64,000 nt of DNA from Bog-473 sp963828825 (GCA_963828825.1 CAWHGF010000007.1:992001-1056000); one strand, 5' to 3'. Shown: positions 25,616 through 34,888, numbered from the stretch's first letter. Program-made: numbers and translations. Notes: generated from the sequence alone by a model not told the origin.

Positions 25616-26909
25616 CGCGTCCGTCGGCGTCTGGGGGCTCGGCGTCGAGGGACAGGCCAGCCTCCGCCGGCTCCGGTCCATGGGGCGCGACGCGGTGCTG
25701 GTCGACGACGCGCCGGCCTCGTCCACCATCGACGGACTCGCGGTCCTGGCCACCGACACCGGGGGCCTCGCCGCGCTGGCCCGCTGTGACGTCGTGGTCA
25801 AGAGCCCGGGCATCAGCCGCTACCGGCCGGAGGTGGCGCAGCTCGAAGAGGCGGGGGTGGTCGTCAGCGGCGGGCTCGGCCTGTTCATGGCGGAGGCCGA
25901 TCCGACCCGGGTGGCCTGCATCACCGGCACGAAAGGGAAGAGCACCACGACGGCACTGGCCGTGCACCTGCTCACCGGACTCGGCGTGCGGGCCCGGGCC
26001 GCCGGGAACATCGGGCACCCGCCCTGGGATCCCTCCGGCGGTCCGCCACCGGACTACTGGATCGTCGAGACGTCGAGCTTCCAGGTTCCGGACCTCTCCA
26101 ACGCGCCCCGGGTGGTCGCCGTCACCTCCTTGTCACCGGACCATCTGGACTGGCACGGGACGGTCGAGCGCTACTACGCCGACAAGCTGTCGCTGTGCAC
26201 CAAGCCCGGCGTGGCCGTGGCCCTCGCCGACGGCGCGGACGAGGAATTGCGCGCGCACGCGGGGCTCCTCGGTCCCCACGTCCACTGGGTGAGCGGACCC
26301 GAGGTGGAACGTGACGCCGCCTGGGCCCAGTCGCTCGGTCTGACCGGGCCCCACAACGCGCGCAACGCCTCGGTGGCGCGCGCCGTGCTTCGGGCGCTGG
26401 GCGTCCCCGGCGCGTCTGACGTCGACCGGTTGGCCCAAGCGGCGCAGGGTTTCGATGGGTTGCCCAGCCGCTGCCGTTCCCTGGGCTCGGTCGGGGCGGT
26501 CGAGTTCGTCGACGACGGCTTGTCGACCAACGTCCTGCCGGCACGGGCCGCGCTGCAGGCCTTTGCCGAGCGTCCCGTGGCGCTGCTCGTCGGTGGGCAC
26601 GACCGCGGGCTCGACTACGCGCCGCTCGGCCGGGCGATCGCGGGGCGCACCGCACCGACGCTCGTCGTCACCATGCCGGACAACGGGCCACGCATCGGCC
26701 AGGCGGTGCGCGACGCCTCCGGGGGCCGGGTCGAGGTGATTGATGCCCCCAGCCTGGACGCCGCGGTCGAGGCCGCGGTCGAATGGGTCGACGCCGGTGG
26801 CGTGGTGCTCCTCTCGCCGGCCGCTCCGAGCTTCGGACGTTTCGGCGACTACCGGGAGCGCTCGGCCGCCTTCGCCAAGGCCGCAGGCCGCTACGGGATC
26901 CTCAGCTGA
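25581..26909 (+). CDS. murD2: Mur ligase, MurD2-type (adds L-Glu to UDP-MurNAc-L-Ala)
   Basis: 442 residues: Rossmann-like N-domain (VGVWGLGVEGQASL), ATP loop CITGTKGKSTTTAL near 115, central ETSSFQV and LSPDHLDWHG, and the C-domain GGHDRGLDY. By sequence it is a MurD relative; its coupling to murL argues for MurD2, which uses L-Glu before epimerisation. Ordinary MurD cannot be excluded from sequence alone. Confidence 0.8.
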   Translation: MRQPISWSALADASVGVWGLGVEGQASLRRLRSMGRDAVLVDDAPASSTIDGLAVLATDTGGLAALARCDVVVKSPGISRYRPEVAQLEEAGVVVSGGLGLFMAEADPTRVACITGTKGKSTTTALAVHLLTGLGVRARAAGNIGHPPWDPSGGPPPDYWIVETSSFQVPDLSNAPRVVAVTSLSPDHLDWHGTVERYYADKLSLCTKPGVAVALADGADEELRAHAGLLGPHVHWVSGPEVERDAAWAQSLGLTGPHNARNASVARAVLRALGVPGASDVDRLAQAAQGFDGLPSRCRSLGSVGAVEFVDDGLSTNVLPARAALQAFAERPVALLVGGHDRGLDYAPLGRAIAGRTAPTLVVTMPDNGPRIGQAVRDASGGRVEVIDAPSLDAAVEAAVEWVDAGGVVLLSPAAPSFGRFGDYRERSAAFAKAAGRYGILS

Positions 26910-26915
26910 GCAGCG

Positions 26916-27575
26916 TCAAGAGGGTACGACGACGGGCGCCAGCTCTTCCCGTTCGCTGAGGAAGAGCCACCACGAATCGGCCGACACGGTCGCGGCCGCC
27001 TGCACCACGTCGGGGTCGGCCTCCAGCGCCCTCAGGGCATCCATCGACCACCCGGCGTGGTCCACCTCCTGCGTGCGATGCACGTCCCAGAAGCGGGTCC
27101 CCTCCTCGTCGAATCCGTAGTGGCGGCGCAGTCCGTCGCCCTTCGAACCCGCGATGTCGGCGGCCTGGACCTCGTAGGCGGCCACCATGGCCAGTGCGGC
27201 CACGGGGTCGTTCGACGCCGTCGTGCGCACGACGGCGAGCAGGGTCGCCGTCGAGGGCGTGACCGGCGCGTCCTGTCTGGCACCGGTCGCCCGCGCGAAA
27301 GACTCGAAGAGCTGCGCGTGCGGCTCGGGGGAGCCGAGCTCGTCGGCGAGGTTTGCCTCCACGAGTTCGCGGGCCCGCCCGGGCGGTAGCGCGTCGGCAA
27401 TGGACGCGAGTGTGACCGGGAGCTCCCTCTCAATGTGGCGGTACTGCTCCGCATAGGCGGCCAGCTCGCCCTCGGTGAGGGTGCCGGTTTCCCAGCGACG
27501 GTAAAAGGGGTGCGTGAGCAAGTGACGCCCGACAATCGCCTCCGCCAGCACCTCGTCAATCGGTTGAGTGTGCAT
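26916..27575 (-). CDS. Heme-oxygenase-like di-metal enzyme of the CADD/TenA-like group
   Basis: 219-residue all-helical protein. Metal-ligand pattern: E in ANLADELGSPEPH, E in AAYEVQAAD, and HRTQEVDH giving HxxxExxH. A Tyr (HPFYRRW, residue 25) and a Lys ten residues after the second Glu (EVQAADIAGSK) match positions of Chlamydia CADD, which sacrifices its own Tyr to make p-aminobenzoate. Other family members are oxidases such as PqqC-like enzymes. Convergent with murD2, 6 bp apart. Confidence 0.65.
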   Translation of the reverse strand: MHTQPIDEVLAEAIVGRHLLTHPFYRRWETGTLTEGELAAYAEQYRHIERELPVTLASIADALPPGRARELVEANLADELGSPEPHAQLFESFARATGARQDAPVTPSTATLLAVVRTTASNDPVAALAMVAAYEVQAADIAGSKGDGLRRHYGFDEEGTRFWDVHRTQEVDHAGWSMDALRALEADPDVVQAAATVSADSWWLFLSEREELAPVVVPS

Positions 27576-27648
27576 CGGCGCACCTTATCGGTTTCCGGTC
27601 GAGCGTCAATTGGGCGGGCAGGGGTTCGGCAGCGGCCACAATCAAGGC

Positions 27649-28529
27649 GTGCTCACCCTGGTGTGGTTCATGGTGGGTGGGCTCGTCGGGTGGGGTGCGG
27701 CGCACGGGGGACCAGCCCTGCAGCGGGCGTGGCCCGTTTGCCTCCGCGTCCAGATCCTGGCCACTTCGGCGACGCTGTCCTTCGTGGCGGCGTGGCGACT
27801 GACCTCGGTCGGCCAGCTGCTCGGACCCCTCGCGTTGTCCGCCGGGATGTGGCTCCTGCTCGGGGCGACCCTGCTCTCTCGGGCGAGCGGAGCGCGGGCC
27901 GGAGCTCGCTCGAGGCGTGGGCGGTGGCCCCGAATGCCAGCTTCTGGGTAGCGCCGGCGGCGGCGGCCTTCGCCGGATCGGTCGGCACGATGATCGCCGT
28001 CCTGGCCAACGTGATCACGACCGGCTGGAACGCCGCAGCGGTCCACCTCATGCGACGCGACGCCCCGTTTCGCCAACGGCGATCCACCACCTGGGTCGAC
28101 CAGTCGCCCGTCCTGGCCTCGCTGGTCGGGCTCCTGCTGCATCTCTTCGGCCCGGCTCCGACGTGGACCGCTGACGTGCTGACCCTCGCCGGCCCCCTTC
28201 TCGCCTTCTCGGGTGCCGCCCTGTTCACCGGGTCGGTCATCCATCCGCACAACCTGGCCGTGCCCCGGACCGGGCATGCCGTGTGCCGCTGGGGCTGGCT
28301 GACCGCGCTGCGGATCGCCTATTACGCGCTCATCGCCGCCGCGGCCTCGCTCGCGGGGTCGACCGCCCTCGCCGTCGTGGCCGTCCTCACGGCCCTAAGC
28401 GCGCCATCCTTCAAGCCCATTCAGCTCTCGGTTCTCTACGGCTACCGCTCCGAGGTGGTGGTGGCCGCGGTGCGCTGGGGTTGGATCCTGGCCCCGCTGG
28501 GTCTCGGTGCGGCGGCGCTCATTCGCTGA
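27649..28529 (+). pseudogene. AEC-family (auxin-efflux-carrier-like) permease with a frameshift
   Basis: The first about 80 residues from GTG 27649 (VWFMVGGLVGWGAAHGG, several membrane helices) and the rest (from NASFWVAPAAAAFAGSVG to the end) are in different frames. The join lies between about 27885 and 27915. Together they give an 8-10 helix AEC-type transporter. Either a real pseudogene or a single sequencing indel; the two halves are otherwise intact. Confidence 0.65.
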
Positions 28530-28567
28530 TCGGCGTGGCCGGCATTGTCACCGCGATGATCTTCGGC

Positions 28568-29143
28568 TCACGGAGCAGGGCGACTGCCGTCAAGGGCCGA
28601 CCGGCGCGAGCGCAGACTTCGGTTCTTCATCCGGTTGCCGCACACCGCCATGTCGCACCAGGCGCCGCGGCCCGCATGTGAGCGGTCGTAGTAGGCCCAG
28701 CGGCAGTCCGGATTGCGACATGCCTTCAACCGCTCCCAGGAACCGTCGCGCTGCGCATCGCGGATGATCAGGAGCAGCGCCGCCAACCCATCCCCCGTGG
28801 GCTGCACGTCCACCGTCCCGTCGTCGCGAACGGCAGGGCGCAGCTGGGTGGCGTCGGCGAGCACACGTAACGTCGCCAGGGGGGCGGGGCCGGGGGCCTC
28901 ACCACCGCTGTTCTGGACCAGCAGGGCCCGGATGCTCTCCCGGATCTCCCGGGCCTGGGCGAGGTCGACGTCGGCGCCGTGCCCCAACCCGGTGTCCTCA
29001 AGCCAACGCGGGCCTTCGATCGGATCCCCGAGCAGGTCCACACCCGAGTCGCCCTCCCAGGTGTTCACGAAGGACTGCACGACCAGGAGGGGCATGGGCG
29101 CGGGCTTCGTCTCCTCCTCGGGGACCCAGGTGGGCAGTGTCAC
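28568..29143 (-). CDS. CGNR zinc-finger / ABATE-domain protein
   Basis: 191 residues. N-terminal ABATE-type helical domain (about 20-130), then the zinc finger CRNPDCRWAYYDRSHAGRGAWCDMAVCGNR, whose last four residues name the family; probably a transcription regulator of stress or metabolism genes. GTG start at 29143. Convergent with the permease. Confidence 0.88.
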   Translation of the reverse strand: MTLPTWVPEEETKPAPMPLLVVQSFVNTWEGDSGVDLLGDPIEGPRWLEDTGLGHGADVDLAQAREIRESIRALLVQNSGGEAPGPAPLATLRVLADATQLRPAVRDDGTVDVQPTGDGLAALLLIIRDAQRDGSWERLKACRNPDCRWAYYDRSHAGRGAWCDMAVCGNRMKNRSLRSRRSALDGSRPAP

Positions 29144-29178
29144 ACCGTCATTGTAGCTGTCGTGACCGGCAAATGGAC

Positions 29179-29207
29179 TTGACTGGTCTTCACGTGACGA
29201 CCATAAT
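29179..29207 (+). promoter_or_regulatory. Sigma70-type promoter
   Basis: TTGACT (29179-29184), 17-bp spacer, CATAAT (29202-29207), 45 bp before the GTG at 29253. Good match to housekeeping promoters in an otherwise GC-rich stretch. A CACGTG palindrome sits in the spacer. Confidence 0.55.
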
Positions 29208-29252
29208 ACCGTTGATGGTCACGAGTGGGATGCTCACGAAGGGATCGCCCGG

Positions 29253-29726
29253 GTGACGCCGACGATCGTTGTGCTCGAAGAGGGCGCCGCTCTCGGTCTG
29301 CGCCGCGTGCGCTGGCGGGACCGTCTGCTGGTGCGAGCCCGGGCATCGGCTCTCGACCGTGAGCTCGCCGCTGGGGCTTCCCCGGAATCGAACGTCCCAC
29401 TCGCCGTCCATGCCGGACGCCTGTGCGAACCGGCACAGCGGCGCCTGGTCGCGCGCAGCCTCGTGCGGATCGTCGCCGCGGCGGACGAACCGACGGGACA
29501 CCGCCTCAGGGTGCCCGTCTGCCGCCCGGCTGTGCGCAGGGCCCGCGTCGAGTTGGCTGCCGTCGTCGGTCGCCTGACCGCGTCCGGACCCGTCGACGTG
29601 CATGGGGTGGCCCGGCTCCGGACCCTGCTGGCCGACGGGACGGGCCCGTTGTACCAGTCCGCTCCGCCCGAGCAGCTCCGGAACGAACTGACCGCGGTGC
29701 TCGACGCTCTCGACGCGTTCGGCTGA
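29253..29726 (+). CDS. Conserved hypothetical protein
   Basis: 157 residues, basic N-terminal half (RVRWRDRLLVRARASALDRELAAG), Leu-rich helical C-terminal half; no signal peptide, no membrane segment, no motif I recognise. The pattern looks like small actinobacterial proteins of unknown role. Preceded by a good promoter and divergent from the CGNR gene. Confidence 0.6.
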   Translation: MTPTIVVLEEGAALGLRRVRWRDRLLVRARASALDRELAAGASPESNVPLAVHAGRLCEPAQRRLVARSLVRIVAAADEPTGHRLRVPVCRPAVRRARVELAAVVGRLTASGPVDVHGVARLRTLLADGTGPLYQSAPPEQLRNELTAVLDALDAFG

Positions 29727-29761
29727 ACGCGACACGGCAGACGCTCTCGGACGGCGACCCC

Positions 29762-30427
29762 TCAGCGCCGGCGCAGAATCCGGTCGAGCTGGGCGATGGT
29801 GAGCGGGTCGTGGGCCACCGGGTCATGCCCGGGGCGGAGGCCGTCGAGCAGAAGCTCGAGGAAGCGCCGCGACGGCCTGGAGGTCTTCGTGTCACAGATG
29901 TCCGCGATCGACCGCACCGACATGAGGACCACGACGAGGTCGGATCCGTCGACATCGGGACGGATCGTCCCGGCGCTCTGGCTCCGGTCGAGAAGCTCAC
30001 GAAGCAGCGGGGCCATCTGCTCGAGCCCCGTCCCGCCCGAGCGCCATGGCGCGGTCGAGATCGTCGCCCTCCAGCAGCTGGGGGCCGCGATGCAGCGGCG
30101 CACGAACTCGAAGACGGCTTCTCCGGGGGGCACATCGGCGAGAACCTCCTCGGCGATCCGCCGGTTGCGCTCCCGCGCCGCCTCCACGACGGCGTTGAGG
30201 AGGTCCGCCTTGTTCGGGAAGCGGCGATAGAGGGTCCCGACCCCGACCTCGGCCCGGACAGCAATGGCCTCCATGGACGCGTCGTAGCCCTGCTCGGCGA
30301 AAACGTCGCGTGCCGCGGCCAGGATCCGGCTCAGGTTGACCTCGGCGTCACGCCGCAGAGGTCGCGGCTCTTCAAGGGCAGCCCGGCCCACCTCGCGGGT
30401 CGCGACGGGCACCTTGCGCTGGGTCAC
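29762..30427 (-). CDS. TetR-family repressor
   Basis: 221 residues. The helix-turn-helix is ILAAARDVFAEQGYDASMEAIAVRAEVGVGTLYRRF, followed by a helical ligand domain. GTGA overlap with the exporter gene upstream, so it is co-transcribed with its likely target. Expected to bind the inverted repeats at the exporter promoter. Confidence 0.9.
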   Translation of the reverse strand: MTQRKVPVATREVGRAALEEPRPLRRDAEVNLSRILAAARDVFAEQGYDASMEAIAVRAEVGVGTLYRRFPNKADLLNAVVEAARERNRRIAEEVLADVPPGEAVFEFVRRCIAAPSCWRATISTAPWRSGGTGLEQMAPLLRELLDRSQSAGTIRPDVDGSDLVVVLMSVRSIADICDTKTSRPSRRFLELLLDGLRPGHDPVAHDPLTIAQLDRILRRR

Positions 30428-31893
30428 GCTAGGTCCTCGGGCCCGAAGGCGATGGCACCGACGATGACCTCGGCCTCCGCCGTGAGGGCGGGATGTGACT
30501 CGCGCGCAACGATGGACGGCGTGGTCCGCTTCGGGATGGTGAGCGCGGCGAGCGCGGCGACGACGAGCGCGAGGCCGCTGACCGCGAACGCCAGCATGTA
30601 GCCGTGCTCCATGGGAAATCCGTCGGGCAACAGGCCGCTCACCACGAGGCTGGTGGCGATCCCGCTCCCGAGCGCGGCGCCGATGTTGCGGATGTTGGTG
30701 TTCATGCCGGTGGCCACGCCGGTCTGCTCTGCCGGCACCGCCTCGATGATCAGATTCGCCATGCTGGCGAACCCCAGGGCGATCCCGATGCCGAGGAGCC
30801 CCGACGCGGTGTAGATCGACCATTGCTGGGTGTGTTCCAGCACTAGGAGGAGATAGCTCGAAGCGCAGAAGAGCGATCCGGCCACCAGCACCATTTTCGA
30901 CCCGACCGCCCTCGAGAGGCGTCCGGTCATCGGGGCGAAGATCACCATGGCGACAGCAAACGGAGCGAGATAGAGGCCCGACTGCGTGACCGACGCCCCG
31001 AATCCGTAGCCGGCGCGGGTTGGCGTCTCGGTGAATTGGGGCAGCGTGATGAACATGGCGAACATGCCGAATCCAAAGAGCAATGCCGCGAGGTTGGTGC
31101 CCCACACGGCGGGGATGCGCATCATCTTCATGTCCACCAGAGGCGAGTCGGAGCGGTTCTCCGAGACCGCCCAGATCACGATCAGGACGGCAGTGGCGCC
31201 GAGCAGGCCGATGACCGACGCGTTGCCCCAGCCCCACGTCGGCGCGTACGAGATGGCGAGTAGGCCCGTGACCAGCCAGGCCGACATCAGGCTCGCGCCG
31301 AGCCAGTTGATGCGGCCCGGAGCCCGCACGGGCGATTCGGGCACGAACACGAAGGTGGCGATCGTGGCCGTGGCCGACATGATCATCGGGATCCAGAAGA
31401 GCCAGTGGTAGTTCAGATGCACGAGGATCGGGCCGGCCAGCACGATCCCGGCTCCCGCTCCAGCTCCGAGAATGGCCGACATGACACCGATGGCTCCCGC
31501 CACCCGCTCGGCGGGGAACTCGTCGCGGATGATCCCGAAGGCGAGCGGGAACACGGCCCCACCCGTGCCCTGGATCACGCGCCCCACCAGCATCACGGGC
31601 AGGCTGGTCGCCAGCGCGCTGAGCAATGACCCCACGGTGAGGGCGATCAGAACGGCGACGATGACCTTCTCCTTGCCGACCATGTCTCCCACGCGACCCA
31701 GGATCGGTGTCGCGATGGCGGCGCTCAACAGGTACGCGGTCAGCAGCCAGCTCGCCCCGCTCTCCGACGTGTGCAACGTCTGCTCCAGCTGGGGAATGGC
31801 GGGGATGATCAGCGACTGCAGCAGGCTGAAGGCGAGTGCTGCGGTGCCGAGTACGGCGAAGGTGACCGCGTAGTGGGTGTGTGTTCTCGCCAT
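30424..31893 (-). CDS. MFS drug exporter, DHA2 (14-helix) family
   Basis: 489 residues from ATG 31893. About 14 membrane helices, motif A-like GRVGDMVGKEKV, motif C-like GAGAGAGIVLAGPI, and SSENRSD cytosolic loop. Proton-driven export of hydrophobic compounds. Operon with tetR; divergent from a second exporter. Confidence 0.88.
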   Translation of the reverse strand: MARTHTHYAVTFAVLGTAALAFSLLQSLIIPAIPQLEQTLHTSESGASWLLTAYLLSAAIATPILGRVGDMVGKEKVIVAVLIALTVGSLLSALATSLPVMLVGRVIQGTGGAVFPLAFGIIRDEFPAERVAGAIGVMSAILGAGAGAGIVLAGPILVHLNYHWLFWIPMIMSATATIATFVFVPESPVRAPGRINWLGASLMSAWLVTGLLAISYAPTWGWGNASVIGLLGATAVLIVIWAVSENRSDSPLVDMKMMRIPAVWGTNLAALLFGFGMFAMFITLPQFTETPTRAGYGFGASVTQSGLYLAPFAVAMVIFAPMTGRLSRAVGSKMVLVAGSLFCASSYLLLVLEHTQQWSIYTASGLLGIGIALGFASMANLIIEAVPAEQTGVATGMNTNIRNIGAALGSGIATSLVVSGLLPDGFPMEHGYMLAFAVSGLALVVAALAALTIPKRTTPSIVARESHPALTAEAEVIVGAIAFGPEDLA

Positions 31894-31913
31894 GCAGATC
31901 CGATCGCCAGAGA

Positions 31914-31930
31914 CGGAACGCCTTGTTCCG
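31914..31930. promoter_or_regulatory. Inverted repeat, candidate TetR operator
   Basis: CGGAAC-N5-GTTCCG, a perfect 6-5-6 inverted repeat 21 bp upstream of the exporter ATG. A likely -10 TATCCT lies at 31939-31934, so it overlaps the transcription start. A second, weaker CGGAA-N7-TTCCG repeat is at 31947-31963. Both lie between the two divergent exporters. Confidence 0.6.
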
Positions 31931-32056
31931 GTTAGGATAACATAAGCGGAAGGCAAGATTCCGGAAGCGCAGGGCACACAGGCCCGTCATGTCAGCAGGA
32001 GGCGGCATCCAACAGGCGACGGAGCTACAGGTACCCGGCCGGTCGGCCGAACGGAC

Positions 32057-33817
32057 GTGGTCGCCATGACGGCCGCATCTCCTTCCGCGGGTCGCGTGCT
32101 GGGCTCATCGGCGGCCAATGAGCAACACAAGTGGGCCGCGCTGTTCATCACGACGCTCGGCATGCTGATGGCGACGATCGACGCCTCCATCGTGCTCATC
32201 GCGCTGCCGGACATCTTCCGCGGCATCCACCTCGACCCCCTCCTGCCCTCCAACACCTTCTTCCTGCTCTGGATGATCCTCGGCTTCCTCATCGTCACGA
32301 GCGTGCTGGTGGTGAGCCTCGGCCGGATGGGCGACCTCTACGGCCGGGTGCGCATCTACAACCTGGGCTTCGCGGTCTTCACCTTCTTTTCACTGCTGCT
32401 GAGCATCACCTGGATGACCGGCACCGCCGGCGGCATCTGGCTCATTGTCATGCGGATCTTCCAGGGCGTGGGTGCCGCCATGCTCATGGCCAATTCGGCA
32501 GCGATCCTCACCGACGCCTTCCCGCCCGACCGCCGCGGTTTCGCGCTCGGCATCAACCAGGCCGCCGCCATCAGCGGCACCTTCATCGGCCTCCTCCTCG
32601 GGGGCCTCCTCGCGCCCATCAACTGGCGCCTGATCTTCCTCGTGTCCGTGCCCATCGGGCTCTTCGCCACGGTCTGGGGCTACTTCTCGCTGAAGGAGGT
32701 GGCAAGCGGCTCGCGGGCGCGCATCGACTGGGCCGGCAACGTGACCTTCGCGGTCGGACTCGTCCTCGTCATGATCGGAATCACCTACGGGATCGAGCCG
32801 TACGGCGGCCACCCGATGGGGTGGACCAACCCCGTCGTCCTGCTCGAGCTCGGCGTCGGCGTCGCCTTCCTGGTCCTCTTCTGCTTCATTGAGGTGCATA
32901 CCGAGGAGCCGATGTTCCGCCTGCAGCTGTTCAAGATCAAGGCCTTCTCGGCCGGTGTCTTCGCCAGCTTCCTGGGCGCGCTCGGCCGAGGCGGCCTGAT
33001 GTTCATGCTCATCATCTGGCTGCAGGGCATCTGGCTCCCTCGCCACGGCTACACGTTCGCCGTGACCCCGCTGTGGGCCGGAATCTCCCTGATCCCCCTC
33101 ACCACCGGCTTCATCATCGCTGGGCCGCTCGCGGGAATTCTGTCCGACCGATACGGCCCGCGCCCGTTCGCCACCTTCGGCATGCTCGCCACAGCGGTTT
33201 GCTTCGCGCTCTTCGAGCTGGTCCCGATCGACTTCTCCTACCCCGAGTTCGCCGTGCTGCTCTTCGTCACGGGGCTGTGCATGTCGTCCTTCGGCTCGTC
33301 GAACCGTACCGGCGTGATGAACAGTCTGCCGGCGCAGGACCGGGGCGCAGGGTCAGGGATGAACACGACCTTCCAGAACTCGGCCCAGGTGCTCTCCATC
33401 GGCATCTTCTTCTCCCTGATCATCCTCGGGCTGGCCGACCATCTGCCCACCGCGCTAGTGAGCGGACTGACCGCCCACGGGGTCCCCCTCACGAAGGCCG
33501 TCTCCATCTCGCATCTGCCGCCGGTCTCGACGCTCTTCGCCGCCTTCCTCGGCTACAACCCCGCTAGCCACCTCATCGGCCCCCACGTGCTGTCCCAGCT
33601 CACACCCGCCCAGCGCGCCACCATCACCGGTGAGCGCTTCTTCCCGACCCTCATCACCAACTCCTTCCGCGACGGACTGCACACGGCGTTCGACTTTGCG
33701 ATCGTCATGTGCCTGGCCGCAGCGGCCGCCTCATGGACGCGCGGCGGGAAGACTCCACCGCACGCGGCCGAGGACGAAGTCCGCGTCGAGAACCTGGTCC
33801 CGGAGCCCGCGCTCTGA
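32057..33817 (+). CDS. MFS exporter, DHA2/EmrB-QacA family
   Basis: 586 residues, about 14 helices; ATIDASIVLIALPDI is the antiporter motif in helix 1, SLGRMGDLYGRVR is motif A. A long extracellular loop (about 460-540) precedes the last helix. Start could also be ATG 32066. Divergent from the TetR-controlled exporter and possibly under the same operator. Confidence 0.88.
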   Translation: MVAMTAASPSAGRVLGSSAANEQHKWAALFITTLGMLMATIDASIVLIALPDIFRGIHLDPLLPSNTFFLLWMILGFLIVTSVLVVSLGRMGDLYGRVRIYNLGFAVFTFFSLLLSITWMTGTAGGIWLIVMRIFQGVGAAMLMANSAAILTDAFPPDRRGFALGINQAAAISGTFIGLLLGGLLAPINWRLIFLVSVPIGLFATVWGYFSLKEVASGSRARIDWAGNVTFAVGLVLVMIGITYGIEPYGGHPMGWTNPVVLLELGVGVAFLVLFCFIEVHTEEPMFRLQLFKIKAFSAGVFASFLGALGRGGLMFMLIIWLQGIWLPRHGYTFAVTPLWAGISLIPLTTGFIIAGPLAGILSDRYGPRPFATFGMLATAVCFALFELVPIDFSYPEFAVLLFVTGLCMSSFGSSNRTGVMNSLPAQDRGAGSGMNTTFQNSAQVLSIGIFFSLIILGLADHLPTALVSGLTAHGVPLTKAVSISHLPPVSTLFAAFLGYNPASHLIGPHVLSQLTPAQRATITGERFFPTLITNSFRDGLHTAFDFAIVMCLAAAAASWTRGGKTPPHAAEDEVRVENLVPEPAL

Positions 33818-33844
33818 GCGATCGCACCCGTGCCCGGCGGGCGA

Positions 33845-33937
33845 TCAGCCCGCCGCCATCCCCGCGACCGGTTTGTTGAGGGGGATGGAGCCGGTAGAGC
33901 CGTGGAAGGACGCGTCGCCGTGGGAGAGGATCCCCCG
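33845..33937 (-). pseudogene. Orphan fragment of the GDAxFYGSTGG repeat protein family
   Basis: A 28-codon stretch ending in a stop at 33845 reads ILSHGDASFHGSTGSIPLNK and PVAGMAAG. It matches one repeat of the secreted protein at 36663 (about 18 of 28 identical). An in-frame stop lies just upstream, so it is a relic of a related gene end, outside the tRNA island. Confidence 0.7.
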
Positions 33938-33946
33938 TCAGTCGAA

Positions 33947-33981
33947 TGTTGGAAGAGAGTCGATTTGTTGGAAGAGAGTCG
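33947..33981. repeat. 16-bp direct repeat
   Basis: TGTTGGAAGAGAGTCG occurs at 33947-33962 and 33966-33981 with a 3-bp gap, in the 289-bp stretch between the exporter and alkB. Apart from this and the repeat-protein relic I see no gene there. Confidence 0.85.
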
Positions 33982-34106
33982 GGACGGTTCCGCGCTCCTC
34001 GTAGTTGCATCTCTGCGACTCAGGATGCCGCCAGCCGTCCGGTTCGTCGAGAGCACATTGTCGGCAGTCCCTTTCGATCGGCTGCGCGGGACCTCCCGGT
34101 ACAACT

Positions 34107-34745
34107 GTGAGTGTGGGCAATTCTCTGAGCGCACCAGCCGTCGCCTGGCAGCCGTCGCTGTGGGCCGATCAGAGCACCGTCGTCGACCTGTCCTTCTGTG
34201 GCCTCGAGCGAACCCAGCTCGACGCAGACTCCTGGGTGGACCGCTGCCCCCACTGGATGTCAGGCTCCGAACGGGCCTTCGAGGAGCTGCTCCGTGACGT
34301 CGCCTGGAGTCAGAGGCGTCGTTGGATGTATGACCGCGAGGTCGACGAACCCCGGCTCACCTCCTGGCAGAGGATCGACCAGCAGACCGCTGTCCCGTAC
34401 CAGTGGCTCGAAGACGCCCGCGTGTCGCTGTCAGCGCACTACGAAGTCCGGTTCGACTCGGTGGGGATCAATCTCTACCGTGACGGCGCCGACAGCGTCG
34501 CCTGGCACCGCGACCGCATACCTCCTGAGATCGTGGATCCCGTCGTGGCCCTCATCTCTCTCGGTGAGCCGCGCACCTTCCTGCTGCGCCCGCAGGGAGG
34601 TGGGAGGTCGCGCTCGTTCAGGCTTGGTCATGGCGACCTTCTTGTCACCGGTGGCCGGACGCAGCGCCGCTTCGAGCACAGCGTCCCGAAGGTGAGGTCG
34701 TCGGGCCCGCGGATAAGCATCGCGTTCAGACACGGCGTCCGTTGA
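34107..34745 (+). CDS. alkB: AlkB-like 2-oxoglutarate/Fe(II) dioxygenase
   Basis: 212 residues. Fe ligands HRD in AWHRDRI and His in RFEHSVPKV; 2-oxoglutarate-binding Arg in GPRISIAFRHG; INLYRDGADSVAWH is the family core. Repairs alkylated bases in nucleic acid by oxidative demethylation. Start GTG 34107 (or 34113); the open frame upstream shows no homology. Confidence 0.9.
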   Translation: MSVGNSLSAPAVAWQPSLWADQSTVVDLSFCGLERTQLDADSWVDRCPHWMSGSERAFEELLRDVAWSQRRRWMYDREVDEPRLTSWQRIDQQTAVPYQWLEDARVSLSAHYEVRFDSVGINLYRDGADSVAWHRDRIPPEIVDPVVALISLGEPRTFLLRPQGGGRSRSFRLGHGDLLVTGGRTQRRFEHSVPKVRSSGPRISIAFRHGVR

Positions 34746-34888
34746 CCGAAAGTGTCCGCCCCGGTGGTCGAGGAACGCCTTCTTGTCGGAGGGCGACCGT
34801 CGGCGGGGGACGCTGTGAGCGCCGGTTGCCGCAGGAATGCCCGGGCCATCAGCCGCCACGCGCGGCGAATTGAAACAAGTCCCGATGG

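Noticed and set aside
30430..32008. Extension of the TetR frame to a 748-residue protein
   Set aside because: The upstream part is the out-of-frame shadow of the exporter; the real TetR starts at GTG 30427.
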